From Pelagomonas calceolata (lineage: Eukaryota; Sar; Pelagophyceae; Pelagomonadales; Pelagomonadaceae), in NCBI GenBank assembly GCA_918797485.1, contig CAKKNE010000001.1:5270001-5334000 (forward strand): 64,000 nucleotides of DNA, written 5' to 3'. A program made the position numbers and the translations under genes. Of this stretch, positions 47,494 through 58,005 are shown in pieces. The number at the start of each line of letters is the position of its first letter. Positions within the stretch are counted from its first letter, which is position 1. The notes beneath the pieces were generated by a model. The model was not told the origin of the DNA. It saw only the letters and a list, made by a program, of their open reading frames with translations, and did no database searches.

Positions 47494-48307
47494 CTAAATA
47501 TTTATTACGGCACTCTCTCTCACCTGAACGACGACCAACCCCGACTCCTCCCACTTGTCCTGCGACGTCAAGGGAGATTCAAAAATCCGCATCGTCGAGT
47601 CGTGGTAGAGCACTCGCACCAAGCCGGGCCCGGCGATGGGCAACTCAAAACGCTTCCCGAAGACGGTCAGGCCGCCCGCGGTGATCTCGACGGGCAGGTC
47701 GCAGGGCGCGCGCAGGGGGCCCGCCGGCAGCGCGAACGTGCCCTCGGCGCCGAAGGTCACCTGCGAGGAAGCGGTCGCGTCGATGGCGTCCGCAACGAGC
47801 GATGCGTCGCGTCGATGGCGTATTGACGCTCGAGGAAAGGACGCCGCGTTAAACGAGGCCGCCGACGACTTCCCCATAATTCTCCACGCGCTTGTCCTTC
47901 GGAAAGTACGTCTGCCCGGCGCGGTTGCGCACGCCGAAGACCTTGAGCAGCTCCTGGTTCTTCTGCCACTTGGGCACCAGTCCGCGCGAGTGCAGTGCGA
48001 GCCACAGCCCACCTCCTAAGTCCGACGCATCGAACGGACCGCCCATTAATGCGAGCGCATCGATGAGCTGCGAGCACCGGTCGGCGTCGACTCGCGCGCC
48101 GTTCCAGCCGTCGGTCACGAGCCGCTGGAGCTCGTCGGCCGCCTCGGGCCGCGCCCGCGGCGCCGACAGGGGCGGGTTCGCGAAGGCCTCGGCGAAGCTC
48201 TCCAGAAAATTGGCAGGTCGCCGCGTGGGCTGTCGTTGTTGCGTGGCTCGCGTTTGGAGAGCGCTCGCGACAACTGCGCTAGCGCAGAGCAGCTGGCAGA
48301 GCTGCAT
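47494..48307 (-). CDS. PAP/fibrillin-like plastid lipid-associated protein, two exons
   Basis: About 239 residues. MQLCQLLCASAVVASALQ is a signal peptide. The body has fibrillin features: LVTDGWNGARVD...CSQLIDAL, WLALHSRGLVPKWQKN, then RVENYGEVVGGL joining VTFGAEGTFALP and the ending LVRVLYHDSTMRIFESP, near the family's D..LRI..G motif. Fibrillins bind lipids and quinones at thylakoids and plastoglobules. Exon 1 is 47855-48307 and exon 2 is 47494-47760; the 94-bp intron holds the core twice (47777-47789, 47809-47821, here seen as GCGTCGATGGCGT on the plus strand) and ends CTCGCAG. Donor GTTTAA is the best fit but GTCGTC upstream keeps the same phase. The stop is 3 bp from the translocator's stop. 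Confidence 0.65.
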
Positions 48308-48444
48308 ATCTGTGCACTTTGCGGTTGCTGCAGGTTGGATGAGCTCGATCGCACGACGAGCGTTAGAACGCTAACTCCGAAGCGTCCTGGGCACCAATGG
48401 CTCACGTTCTGATGCGATTGATCAAAGCTCGAGCAAATCTCCGC

Positions 48445-48471
48445 GCTAGCGTCCTGTAAAGACACTAGCAA
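48445..48471 (+). promoter_or_regulatory. Palindromic promoter element, copy 6
   Basis: A 27-bp copy (GCTAGCGTCCTGTAAAGA with ACTAGCAA) 137 bp upstream of the ATG at 48307 of the minus-strand fibrillin-like gene. The next gene to the right ends at 48581, so here the element serves one gene only. Confidence 0.75.
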
Positions 48472-48580
48472 CAATCAGGACGCATAGTAGTATACCTTAG
48501 TTCCCCTTGGCTCGAGGCACCGAGCGGGAGGGGTAGGTGGACCCCGAGACGCGATAAAAGACGAAAAACGATACGCAAGA

Positions 48581-51148
48581 TCAATGGGGCGCGTACGCCA
48601 CGTCCCGCCGCAACCGCACCAACGGCGCGACCCACGCCGCGTGGACGAGCACCGCTCCAATGACCTTCAACCTCCCAACACAAAGCCACGCCCGGAGCCG
48701 TCGCTTCAGGTCCGCGCGCACGTGCGCTCGAAAGTCGCCTTCGACGGTCGGGTTCCCGTCGATATCGCACGACGCCTCGTAGGCGAAGACGGCGTCGGTT
48801 AACAGGCGCCAATTCAACCGACAGAGCCCGTCCACAATCCAAGAACGAGATAGTTGGAGGACGAGGAAAATAACGAAGGCGGCGCCCAACCTCAAGATCG
48901 TCGCGTGGAGCCACCACTCGGCGCTGCAGGCGCAGTGTTGTGAAGCTGTCCGCAACACTTGGACCGAGGGGCCGCCGCAGGTGATGTCGCACATTGGAAG
49001 AGAGCCGCAGTCGAAAGGATTTGAATCGAGCGCCCACGTCTCATGGAGACACGCCGTATCATTCAACGGTTCGTCGACGCACGCGTTGAGTAATGCGAAG
49101 CGCGAGGCCGCTTCAGATTGCGCATCCACCAGAACGCGGAGCTGTTCCGCCTCGTCGTTGCGAACGCGGGCGTCCGCCGTCGATAGCGATGCGCAGGCCT
49201 CCGCGCGCCGCGCGTCGTAGGCGTCGAGGAACCTAGATTGAGCTGCGCGCCCGTCGGACGACGCCGCATTATATGAGACGGCGTACAAATTGCGCGCCAC
49301 GACGGTGCCGTTGTTCAGCGTACCATGACCGCGGACGCACGTCTCCGCGTAGGCCGAGAAGAGCGGGGCGTAGGCTCTAGCTGCCCCCACAAAGATGGCG
49401 GCGCCCACGGCGCCCGCCACCATCAAGGAAGGGTAGGGCGACGCCACGACCCACCCGACGGCGGCGTAGAAGCCCTTGTCTGAGCGAACGGACCGGACGC
49501 GCGCTTTTGGTAAGCGCACGGCCGACTTATCCAGAAACCGCTTGATCGTCCTCAAAGAAGACGCGACGCGCCAGGCGTAGTCCAGCAGGATAATGAGGGA
49601 CGCGGACCTTGCTATCTGAGCGAACGTGGCGCTGACGTCGACGTCGGTCTCGAGCGCGGCCCAGCCCAGCAAGCGGTCGCGGGCCGTCTCCATGAAAGTA
49701 GTGGTGGTCGTGGCGGTCGTATTACGCACAGACGATGTCGTGAGGAGGTCGACGTCGTAGTCGACGACACGAAGGCTCGCGTTCGCGAAGGCTTCGGCTT
49801 TCTCCGCGTATGCATCCGAGGCATTTTTCAGAGTGGGGGCGTCGAGGTAGTCGGTTATGGAAGGAGGGTCGTAGCCCGCGAAGGCCCGTTGCAGATCTTC
49901 TCGCAATTCCAATGAAGTCCGTTTCATGACAACGGCAGCATCGGCGTACAGCAGCGACACGTTCGCCAAGACATCATCATAGAAAGCCGATAAGGACGCA
50001 GGATACAGCTCGTCTGCCGACGGGAACGACAGTAGAGTCAGCCCGTCGGGCCACGCGCCCGGGTAGGCGTAAAAGTCCTCCAGTCCGACGCCGACCATCG
50101 CCCCGGGCGGGTCTATTTCAATGAAGTTGTTCGATTCCGCTTCCATGGCCGCGTCGTAGAACGCCGCCATTGCGTCGAACGCGTCCTCGACCCGCTGCTG
50201 GTACGCGTCGGCTTCACTCGAGAAGGCCGCGACGACGTCCGAGGCCATGGCGACCTGCAATTGTACACGAGACGCGTAGTCCCCGAAAGCGTCGCGCGCG
50301 TCCGGTTGTATTTTGCATGAGACGTTCGCGTCTATGGACAAACACGCCCTTATATCACCAAGGGCCGTGGCGACGCCCGGCCACGTCGTATTGGAGGGCA
50401 GCTTGAATTGTGACGAGGCGGCCTCGACACTTGCATAGACGCCGCGGATGTAAGTGGCGTCGTAGCGCGCGCGGTCCTCGGCATATCTTGTTAAAGCGTT
50501 CATAGTCGATGCGCTCTCCTGCGTGTTAACATCAAACAGTAACTCGGATGGACACTGGATAATGACCGTGGCGAAGGCCGCCGCGTCCTCGCTTCGAGCC
50601 GCGTGCGCCTCGAGGACGTCCGCGCCCGTCAGCTTCGAAGCGTCCGCGCACGTCGCCGTCCAGGCACTCTTATCAAGAGACGCCTCGAAGCTGGTAGAGG
50701 GGGCTTTGAAGGATGCAATTTTATATGAAGCATAGCCCGTCAGCGCGTTCGCGTGCGCCGCGCACGTGTCATAAATCTGTCGATATGTCGACAGCGTCGC
50801 CTCGTTCCTCATCTGTTTATCTTGGAGCGTCTTCTCAACATCCACGAGGACCTCGTCGTAGTGGCGGTCGCAATTCAACGCTTGCGCGTCGACGCATTCG
50901 ACGTAAACGGCTTCGGCGTGCGTCGTCGCGTCTTTTAAGGTAGAGCAGGTATCCCTCACGAGTGACGCGGGCGGCACGACCACGAAGGCGCCCGCGACAC
51001 TGATTGCGACCCTCAAGCTCGTCGCCCACGTCAGCGCGACGGCCGCGAGGGAGACGCCGAGGCGCCACGCGAGCGGCGGCCCTCTCGGCGTTGGTGTCTT
51101 GCCCTTGTCTTGGACGACCACGGGCAGCGCGGCGGCCGTGGCGTCCAT
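48581..51148 (-). CDS. Polytopic membrane protein with large extracytoplasmic loops, orphan
   Basis: 855 residues from the ATG at 51148 (CCCATGGAC). Hydrophobic segments: LAWRLGVSLAAVALTWATSL, ISVAGAFVVVPPASLV, ASLIILLDYAWRVAS, SPYPSLMVAGAVGAAIFVGA and LHATILRLGAAFVIFLVLQL, with a final basic tail. Between the first and middle groups is a ~430-residue loop with paired cysteines (RDTCSTL, CVDAQALNC, CPSELL) and N-glycosylation sites (SNTTW, DANVSC). A second Cys-rich loop (CVDEPLNDTACL, CGSLPMCDITCGG) follows. No family is recognised; topology recalls membrane proteins with paired exoplasmic domains. The frame is open upstream to 51253 but poor in quality. Confidence 0.7.
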   Translation of the reverse strand: MDATAAALPVVVQDKGKTPTPRGPPLAWRLGVSLAAVALTWATSLRVAISVAGAFVVVPPASLVRDTCSTLKDATTHAEAVYVECVDAQALNCDRHYDEVLVDVEKTLQDKQMRNEATLSTYRQIYDTCAAHANALTGYASYKIASFKAPSTSFEASLDKSAWTATCADASKLTGADVLEAHAARSEDAAAFATVIIQCPSELLFDVNTQESASTMNALTRYAEDRARYDATYIRGVYASVEAASSQFKLPSNTTWPGVATALGDIRACLSIDANVSCKIQPDARDAFGDYASRVQLQVAMASDVVAAFSSEADAYQQRVEDAFDAMAAFYDAAMEAESNNFIEIDPPGAMVGVGLEDFYAYPGAWPDGLTLLSFPSADELYPASLSAFYDDVLANVSLLYADAAVVMKRTSLELREDLQRAFAGYDPPSITDYLDAPTLKNASDAYAEKAEAFANASLRVVDYDVDLLTTSSVRNTTATTTTTFMETARDRLLGWAALETDVDVSATFAQIARSASLIILLDYAWRVASSLRTIKRFLDKSAVRLPKARVRSVRSDKGFYAAVGWVVASPYPSLMVAGAVGAAIFVGAARAYAPLFSAYAETCVRGHGTLNNGTVVARNLYAVSYNAASSDGRAAQSRFLDAYDARRAEACASLSTADARVRNDEAEQLRVLVDAQSEAASRFALLNACVDEPLNDTACLHETWALDSNPFDCGSLPMCDITCGGPSVQVLRTASQHCACSAEWWLHATILRLGAAFVIFLVLQLSRSWIVDGLCRLNWRLLTDAVFAYEASCDIDGNPTVEGDFRAHVRADLKRRLRAWLCVGRLKVIGAVLVHAAWVAPLVRLRRDVAYAPH

Positions 51149-51773
51149 GGGTGCTTTGGCGGCGTCTGGCTGTGGGCTGTGCCTAGCTGCTTTGGGGATT
51201 GGGGGGCCCGTTTCGAGGCGTCGTTGGGAGGTGCCGCGGCGGCGGCGTCGCAATGATGTTTACGTGTGGTGGGGCAGCACGCGGCGTCTTTATCAAGGTG
51301 TTTGCGGACGCTTTTAGGAAGGCCCAGCAGCCCCATCATCACAAGGTCGGGCCGGGGCCGGCCGCACTGCTCCCCGGCAGGCCTGCGCATCGCTCCGCGC
51401 GGTGCGGGCTGCCCGCCGGAGCCCTCCGCGGTCTACGAGCTACTAGCCCCACTAGCATCTCAGCGCCGGCCTGCCCGCCGCGCCGGATAAAGCCCGCAAA
51501 GCAGTCACGGTCTACTGCGAGTAAGCATTCGGAGCGTACCGCAATACCCCACAGCCGGGTGGAACCGCTGCCGCGAATCTCAGCTCCGCTCGGCACGCAA
51601 AAGGCATTGTGTTGGCCTCACCGGGCGCACAGCTGCCGTCGGACGCGTCAAGGGGCTGCCCCTGACTGGTGTGCCACGTCGAACGCCGTCGCGCCGTACG
51701 CCATCGCGCCTACGCCGTCGCGCCTTGCGCCGTAGAATCGTAGGGAAAAGACCCGCCACGGCCGCGGAGCGCC
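51149..51773. other. Divergent gap with short tandem core-like repeats
   Basis: 625 bp between the polytopic orphan and the kinase. At 51682-51735 a ~14-15 bp unit repeats: ACGCCGTCGCGCC, TACGCCATCGCGCC, TACGCCGTCGCGCC, resembling the ACGCCATCG intron core, ending 38 bp before the kinase ATG. No palindromic element or RNA gene is seen. Confidence 0.5.
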
Positions 51774-52838
51774 ATGGGCCTCCTCTCGGCCTTCTTCCGG
51801 CGGGACCCGCTGCTGGCGCACTACAAGATCGGACGACGACTCGGCAAGGGCACCTTCGCGACCGTGAAGGAGGCCACGGAGAAGACGGGCGACAAGAAGA
51901 AGTGGGCCGTGAAGATTATTGATAAGAGGGTATTGGCCCCGGAGGACGAGCAGGCTCTGACCAAAGAAGTCGAGATCATGAAGCAACTGGCGGAGCTCCA
52001 ACACCCGAATATTGTTTTTTTGAAGGAGGTGTGTCAGTCGGAAGGTACCTTTTATATCGTGCAGGAGCTATGTGCGGGCGGCGAGTTGTTCGACCGCATC
52101 GTCGAAAAAGAAAAATACAGCGAAAAGGACGCGCGCATAGCCATGAAGCAGATCGTGAGTGCGGTGGACGCGTGCCATGATCTGCGCATCGTGCATAGAG
52201 ACCTCAAACCCGAGAACTTACTGTACCAGGCAAAGACGGGCGAAAACAAGGATGTCATCAAGCTGGCCGACTTTGGCCTCGCGAACATGCTGAAGGCCGA
52301 CGAAGCGCTGGCTACGGCCTGCGGGACGCCGGGTTACGTCGCGCCGGAAGTGATCGCGCAGGTCGGCTACGACAAGGAAGTGGATATCTGGAGTCTGGGG
52401 GTGATCATGTACATCTTACTATGTGGTTTTCCTCCTTTTTATTCGGAAAATAATCCGCAACTCTTCAGAATGATCCAGCGGTGCCAGTATACCTTTACGC
52501 GGCCGTACTGGGATCAGGTGTCGGATCAAGCGAAGGACCTCATTCGATCAATGCTCGTAGTAGATCCGAAGAAGCGAGCCACGTGTAAACAAATTCTCGA
52601 GGACCCCTGGATGACCGTCGACGAGCCCCAGAAGAAGCCCGAGTTGGAGGGCTTCCAGAAGAACATGCGGGTCTATAACGCGAAGCGCAAGTTCAAGGCC
52701 GGCGTCATGGCCTTAGCTGCGATATCGGCCATGCAGCGCGGCGCCGCGGCGACGAAGGCTGCCAATAAATTGAAGGAGCGCGTGTCCAAGGGCGACGTCG
52801 ACGAATCGGAGGCGCCGGCGCCAGCACCTGAGGGTTAA
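51774..52838 (+). CDS. Ca2+/calmodulin-dependent type protein kinase
   Basis: 354 residues. A complete CAMK-family kinase spans ~17-280: LGKGTFATVKEA (glycine loop), WAVKIIDK (ATP lysine), IVHRDLKPENLL, LADFGLAN, ACGTPGYVAPEVI, VDIWSLGVIMYILLCGFPPF, and KKRATCKQILEDPWM. After it, QKNMRVYNAKRKFKAGVMAL is where CaMKs hold an autoinhibitory helix and calmodulin site; the basic-hydrophobic pattern fits. The start is ATGG in good context (GCCATGGGC), and MG at the N-terminus might be myristoylated, though the consensus is weak. It would phosphorylate serine/threonine in response to calcium, like the EF-hand gene at 29339, without evident linkage. Confidence 0.92.
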   Translation: MGLLSAFFRRDPLLAHYKIGRRLGKGTFATVKEATEKTGDKKKWAVKIIDKRVLAPEDEQALTKEVEIMKQLAELQHPNIVFLKEVCQSEGTFYIVQELCAGGELFDRIVEKEKYSEKDARIAMKQIVSAVDACHDLRIVHRDLKPENLLYQAKTGENKDVIKLADFGLANMLKADEALATACGTPGYVAPEVIAQVGYDKEVDIWSLGVIMYILLCGFPPFYSENNPQLFRMIQRCQYTFTRPYWDQVSDQAKDLIRSMLVVDPKKRATCKQILEDPWMTVDEPQKKPELEGFQKNMRVYNAKRKFKAGVMALAAISAMQRGAAATKAANKLKERVSKGDVDESEAPAPAPEG

Positions 52839-52899
52839 AGTCAACTAATTAATTCATAACCTAAGGATAGCGCGAGCGGCACGAGGCGGGAGTTGTTGT

Positions 52900-55288
52900 T
52901 CATGGATCGCCGCAGCCGGCGCGTTTCCCGCCGAGCGCGCAGAAGAGGAAGTCCTGGTACAAGGCGACGACGTAGGCGCTCTGTTTGGCGTCGGCCGCGC
53001 CGCCGTGGCCGCCCTCGATGTTTTCATAATAATAAACGTCCGGCACGCCCAGCTCCTGGAGGCGCTTCACGAAGGACCGCGCGTGGTACGGGTGCACGCG
53101 GTCGTCCTTGGTGGAGGTCGTCATTAATAGTTTCGGGAAGGGCGCCTTTGCTTTATCGATGTTGTGGTACGCGGAGTTGTGTTTCAGGTAGCTCCAGTCG
53201 TCCGTGTCGGGGTCGCCGTACTCCGCGCGCCACGACGCGCCGGCCAGCAGGTGCGAGTAGCGCTTCATATCCAGCAAAGGCACGGCACAGACCACCGCGC
53301 CGACCAGTTCGGGTCGTTGCACATAGAAATTTCCCACCAGCAGCCCGCCGTTCGACCCGCCCCTAATACCCAAACTCTCATGCTGCGCGACGCCCGTTTT
53401 CACCAAGTCTTCGGCGACCGCTGCCAGGTCCTCGACGCAGACGTGGCGTTTCTCCTTTTTCGCGGCCTGGTGCCTGCGTCGGGCGCCGCGTCGATGGCGT
53501 CGCTCGCTCCGAAGGGTCGGACGCCGCAAATGACCACGTCGGGCCGAATTCCCCTCCGCCGCGAATGTTCGCGACCACATAAGTGGCCCCCCGCTCGAGC
53601 CAGCCCGCGCCGATCGTCGCGGCATAACCGGGCGTCTGCGAGATCTCGAAGCCACCATATGCATACAACAGACAAGGAGCATGCGCCGGCGCGCCCTTCG
53701 TCCGGATCACGAAGTAGGGGATCGTCGTGCCGTCCTTGCTCGTCGCCTTCGATTGAAAAGCCTCCATGCCGCTCGAGTCGAAGAAGGCCGGCAGGGCCTT
53801 GAGGAACTCGGCCCGCTCGAGACCGGCGGCGCCCTGCGTGGCGTCCCCCAGTTTCAGAGTGCTCGGCTCGAGGAAGGTAGACGTGCGCAGGAAGTAGTCG
53901 TTCGAGTCGTCGGCATCGACAGCCGAGCACGATATGCCGCGGATCGCGGGTGTTTTCTCGCTGCCTCTGTCTTCAAAGGTCTCCGCATCTAGAAAAATCA
54001 GGCGCGACTGGACGTTGTCCAAGACCTTGAGGATGAGCCGGTCCTTGGTCGTCGACACGGACGCTAGAGATGTTGTCGGCGTCGGCTCGAACAAGGCACG
54101 GCATTTTGCGCCTTTGAGCCCATTGTTGACGACGTCGTCATACTGCACGGCCAGGTACGAGCCCGCCGCGTACGTCCGGCCGCCGACGTCGATCGGGCTT
54201 CGCGGGTCGATCAATAACCAGCTACCGGTATGCGACACCGACGCGTCGTCGGGGAAGCCCAATTCATCCAACGCGCGCCACGTCTCATTACCATCGTAGC
54301 GCCGCAGCCACCTTTTGGAGGTATAGAACGACGTCGTGCGGTAGCGCCACTCGAACGCGTGGCCGCGGCTCCGCGACACGTAGGCGCCGACGCTGACGTC
54401 GCCATCTTCTCCTTCGAACACTATAGGTGCTTCGGCGGGATCCAAGCCGCGCTTCCACGCCCTCACGCGCCGCGGGTAGCCGCTCGACGTCATGTCGCCC
54501 TCCTGGCCGAGGTCCGCACCGAGAAAAATAGTATCTTTATCAACCCACGAGCAGCGGCTTTTGGAAGGGTCGTCGAGGCGGAACGCTTTGTCGTTGACGA
54601 AGCGCTTCGTCACTAAATCGAACTCGCGTCTTACAATAGCGTCGGAGCCGCCCGGCGAGAGCGAGATTAATGTTCGTGTCACGCTGCCTTTAATGGGTCT
54701 ATTCTGCTCGTCGTACTCGCGGCACGACGCCGAGCCCTTGTAGACCCACGACTCGCCTTCGTCCTTGCCGAGCTGGTCCACGTCCAACACCACCTCCCAG
54801 GCCGGCTCCTTCTTCCGGAATTCGTCCAACGACGCGACGCGCCGCAACAGACCGCGGGGGTTCTCGGCCGACGTCCAGAAGTTGTAGTAGTGCTCGCCGA
54901 TCTTCGAGACGCTCGGAATCTTCTCCTTCGACTCCAAGACGCTCAGGATCTTCTTGTAGGTCGGCGACGCCGTCGGGTCGCCGAGCGCGTCCTCGGTCTT
55001 TGCGTTTTCCTGCTTCGCGAAGGCGAGGGCCCGCTCGCCCTGGACTTCCTCGAGCCACGCGTGCTCGCCCTGCTTCGCCTCCCACTGGTCGATGACGTCG
55101 CAGGAGGCGACGCCGGTCGCCGTGGCTGCTACTACCACGGCCGCGGCCGCGGCGCGGCTGCTAGTGGTGGTGTGCTGCCGTCGTTGCGTGGACGTGAATG
55201 CGGGTTGCCGCGCGGCGCCGGCGCGGAGGGCGGTTGCACAATGTGTGCGCCCGAGCAGCGCCGCCGCGGCGATCCTGCGTGCTGCCAT
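52900..55288 (-). CDS. Prolyl oligopeptidase, two exons
   Basis: 775 residues after splicing 53535-55288 to 52900-53473. The N-terminal ~55 residues are Arg/Ala/Thr-rich and could be a mitochondrial presequence. A seven-blade propeller domain follows, then the alpha/beta hydrolase: YGGFEISQTPGYAATIGAGW, NIRGGGEFGPTW joined to HQAAKKEKRHV, GIRGGSNGGLLVG (nucleophile Ser in GGSNGG), DDRVHPYHARSF (catalytic Asp) and NIEGGHGGAAD (catalytic His). It cleaves short peptides after proline. The junction yields TGG exactly and the family's FGPxWHQA; unspliced translation loses the C-terminal domain. Confidence 0.92.
53474..53534 (-). other. 61-bp intron of the prolyl oligopeptidase gene
   Basis: Donor GTCATT and acceptor GACGCAG; the core ACGCCATCGACGC (plus strand GCGTCGATGGCGT, 53488-53500) sits 12-14 bp before the acceptor. 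It is the shortest intron inferred here and is almost entirely core plus splice sites. Confidence 0.88.
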
Positions 55289-55469
55289 TTAGCTGACGAG
55301 GCTTGTAATTTATGCGATTCGCTGCGGTATCAGGAGCGCGACGGTGCAAAGGGCTCCGAGCACCGCTTTGGATCTAATTCGTTATCTCTTTGTCCAAGAG
55401 CGCCGGCCAAACCCAGCGCAAAAAACGCGACTAGTGCCCTTACGCTATCGACGCGTTGCTCTATGGTCC

Positions 55470-56711
55470 TTAACTTTCGGCGTTCCGCGGCGCCCCCGCC
55501 TCGAAGACGATGCCCTGGTCCGGCGCGAACCGATCCAAGTACCCCTGGATCCAGGCGACCTTGGCGGTCGTCCCGTCGGCATGCGGCTCGATCGCGAACG
55601 CGGGCTTGCCGTTCTCCGGGTCCGCGAAGGCCGCGTCGAAGTTCGGTCCGACGGTGATGCCCTCGCCGCCGCCCGTCTCGGCCACGCACCGCGCCGACCG
55701 CTCCGTCGGCAGCGGGGCCTCTTCGCCGCGCACTAGAGCTGCCAGGCGTTTTCCGAGGGCCAAACCACCCTTGTACGCAAACTCGCCCGCTTTCGGGATG
55801 GGCACGCCGGCCGAGGGAATCAGCGCGGCGCACGCGTCGCCGACGCAGTAGACGCCGTCCTTCCCCGCGACGGCGTTCGTCCGCAGGTCGACCGGCACGG
55901 AACCCTTGGCCTTGGCCAGGTCCTTCACAAAGTCCGGCGCGCGGTGCGGGAACGTCGCCAGCACCAGGTCGGCGACGAGGTCCTCCTTACTGGTCGACAC
56001 GCACTTGCGGCCGTCCTGCTCATCAACCGAAACCACTTGCGTGTCCGGGAGGTACGTGATATTCTTCGAAGCCATCGCTTCGGTAAACGCTTTTTTAGCC
56101 TTGGGCCCGCCGAAGGGCCACGGCACCGGCGACGTGACCGTGATGGCGACGGCGTCGCGCACGCCCTTGCCCCGCCGTTTTGCTGCGTCGTCGATGAGGC
56201 AAGCCACCTCGAAGGGCAGCGGCGGGCACTTGTAGGGGCACTTTGTGATACTAATGACCACTCTTCGAGTCTTGCCGCCGGCTTCGACGGCGTCGAGGAA
56301 TTTCTCAATATCGTTCGCGAAGTCCTTCTTGGCCGTCAGGTCCACACAATGGTCCTCCAAGCCCGGGATGGGGCTCGGGTCCGACACCGCGCCGCACGCG
56401 AGGACGAGGTGGTCGTACGGTAACACTCCAAACTGCAGATTGACGTGCTTCGCCGCGTAGTCGACCGACTGGACCGTGCCCTTGCGCAGGAACTTCGCGG
56501 CGGACGTCTTGGAGAGCGGCACTTCCATTGGTTTCGCGCGGCCGTCGAGCCCAAACTGCCACGTCGCGCCTACACTCAGTGTGTCGCGCGCGTCGATGCA
56601 CGTGACGACGGTGTTGGGCGGCGTCTCCGCACCGAGCGCCTCGCAGACGCCCTGGCCGGCCCAGCCGGCGCCCACAACTATTATATTGTGTGTTTTGGGG
56701 ATGCTGGTCAT
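55470..56711 (-). CDS. Sulfide:quinone oxidoreductase-like FAD flavoprotein
   Basis: 413 residues. The FAD fingerprint IIVVGAGWAGQGVCEAL begins at residue ~8; LPYDHLVLACGA and GVYCVGDACA...VPIPKAGEFAYKGG are typical of the pyridine nucleotide-disulfide/SQR superfamily. KCPYKCPPLPFEVACLID places a Cys pair where SQR and flavocytochrome c sulfide dehydrogenase keep the KCPPAP motif, so sulfide or persulfide oxidation to quinone is a reasonable guess; NADH dehydrogenase-type activity is an alternative. No clear presequence is present from the ATG at 56711. It has a palindromic element 259 bp upstream. Confidence 0.8.
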   Translation of the reverse strand: MTSIPKTHNIIVVGAGWAGQGVCEALGAETPPNTVVTCIDARDTLSVGATWQFGLDGRAKPMEVPLSKTSAAKFLRKGTVQSVDYAAKHVNLQFGVLPYDHLVLACGAVSDPSPIPGLEDHCVDLTAKKDFANDIEKFLDAVEAGGKTRRVVISITKCPYKCPPLPFEVACLIDDAAKRRGKGVRDAVAITVTSPVPWPFGGPKAKKAFTEAMASKNITYLPDTQVVSVDEQDGRKCVSTSKEDLVADLVLATFPHRAPDFVKDLAKAKGSVPVDLRTNAVAGKDGVYCVGDACAALIPSAGVPIPKAGEFAYKGGLALGKRLAALVRGEEAPLPTERSARCVAETGGGEGITVGPNFDAAFADPENGKPAFAIEPHADGTTAKVAWIQGYLDRFAPDQGIVFEAGAPRNAES

Positions 56712-56970
56712 TATTACTGCTTGCACGACGGTGTGCGGTGTGCGTTATGGATTCTGGCGGCCAACGCACTGGTTGCGCGAGAGATTTGCTACGGAGAGCT
56801 ACGGAGAGCTTGGAGAGCTGTGTGCTGGAGAAGAGCTTTTTAGAGTATACTGGACTACGATCGCTGCAGCGATGCTTAGTCGTGGTCCTTGTCGCCCGCT
56901 CGACAGCCTCTCAATGAGCAATGTCGCTGCGTGTGGCGAGCCTGGCGCTGCTGCAGCGCTCGGCCCAGGC

Positions 56971-56996
56971 TTGCTAGCGCCTTACAGGCCGCTAGG
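56971..56996 (-). promoter_or_regulatory. Palindromic promoter element, copy 7
   Basis: TTGCTAGCGCCTTACAGG then CCGCTAGG, reverse orientation, in the gap 56712-57088 upstream of the SQR-like gene and downstream of the lumen-protein gene's stop. Nothing else is seen in the gap. Confidence 0.75.
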
Positions 56997-57088
56997 TAAA
57001 AACGAAGCATGCGGCGTCGACGCGCGCCGTACCAGCATCAGGCGGTCGACGACTACGCCTAGAAAAAAAACGACACTCAAAGTTATAG

Positions 57089-57463
57089 CTAGCAGCCGCG
57101 CCCGAGCAGCTCGCACAGGTCCTCGCGCTGCTCGGCTTTGCTCTTCTTCTTCTCCTGCCGCTGCTTCTGTTGCTCCGCGGCCAAGCGCTGCGCCGCCGTC
57201 TGGCGCTCGCCGCCTCGAGATCCCGCGTTCTGCGCCGCGAGCTTGCGCGCGATGCGCGCCGCCTCGATCTCCTCCTGCGACGGTGGCGCCAGGTCCTCCA
57301 CGTCGGCGGCGAGCGCTGGCGCACTGACGAGGGCGAGCGCCGCGGGCAGTCGTTGCAGCAATGCGCGGCGTGGGGACGCCTCAAGCACAGCAGTGCGTGT
57401 CTGCCGCGGTGCAAGCGCGCTCGCGCAAGCGATAAGCGCTGCGGCGATGGCGGTTCTCATCAT
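57089..57463 (-). CDS. Small thylakoid lumen protein (predicted)
   Basis: 124 residues. MMRTAIAAALIACASALAP is a signal peptide ending in an ASA-x-AP plastid-entry motif. A second hydrophobic segment with a preceding arginine pair (RRALLQRLPAALALVSAPALAA) is a typical thylakoid (Tat/Sec) signal with an AxA cut. The mature part is short and charged (DVEDLAPPSQEEIEAARIARKLAAQ, then a KQRQEKKKSKAEQ helix) and ends in GRGC. It resembles small lumenal photosystem-associated proteins in size and targeting, but no subunit can be named. The tandem ATGs are at 57463 and 57460. Confidence 0.7.
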   Translation of the reverse strand: MMRTAIAAALIACASALAPRQTRTAVLEASPRRALLQRLPAALALVSAPALAADVEDLAPPSQEEIEAARIARKLAAQNAGSRGGERQTAAQRLAAEQQKQRQEKKKSKAEQREDLCELLGRGC

Positions 57464-58005
57464 TGTCGATGATATTTGCTGATAATTAGCTGCAGCAGCA
57501 ATGGCACACAGGCTGAGCTGGGCCGCTCGAGTCGATCGACAGCTCTGCCAAGCTCGGGTTTTGTAGGCATCCAAAAACAGCGCCGGACTGATTTACAGCC
57601 CTTGGAAGGCAGTGCTGGAGAGCTTTGACGGCGTTCTTCGACCCCTCCCTCTCTCCCCTCTAGACTTTTGCCAGACGCCGGTAGCAAAAAAGCAGCCGCT
57701 GCGCACGGCCTTCCGCCCCTTTTACCGGTGCGCCCGCAGCGTCTGGTGGCAAGTCGTCGACACTTTCTCGCCGGACGCCGCGCGCTGCGCGCCCTGGACG
57801 CGTGCGAGCGAGAAATTTGGCAAACAACGATATCGCAGTTCAGGGCCAAAGCGCGCCGCATCAGTCGCCGCGTCCGGCCCGCGCCGCTCCTACGCGGTCC
57901 CACAGCCCTCATTGCCCCACGGAAGCCCCGGCCAATCGTGCGCGCGCGCGCAGGCCCCAAAATTGTTGTACCGATCGCACCGCTCCTCTGTGACCCCCCA
58001 AAAAG
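57464..58005. other. Divergent gap between lumen-protein and Aurora genes
   Basis: 542 bp. A frame stays open on the plus strand from 57612 into the kinase exon 2 frame but is low quality and not a credible protein. No palindromic element is found. CTTTTGCCAGACGCCGG-type sequence near 57665 is the only intron-like string. Confidence 0.4.
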
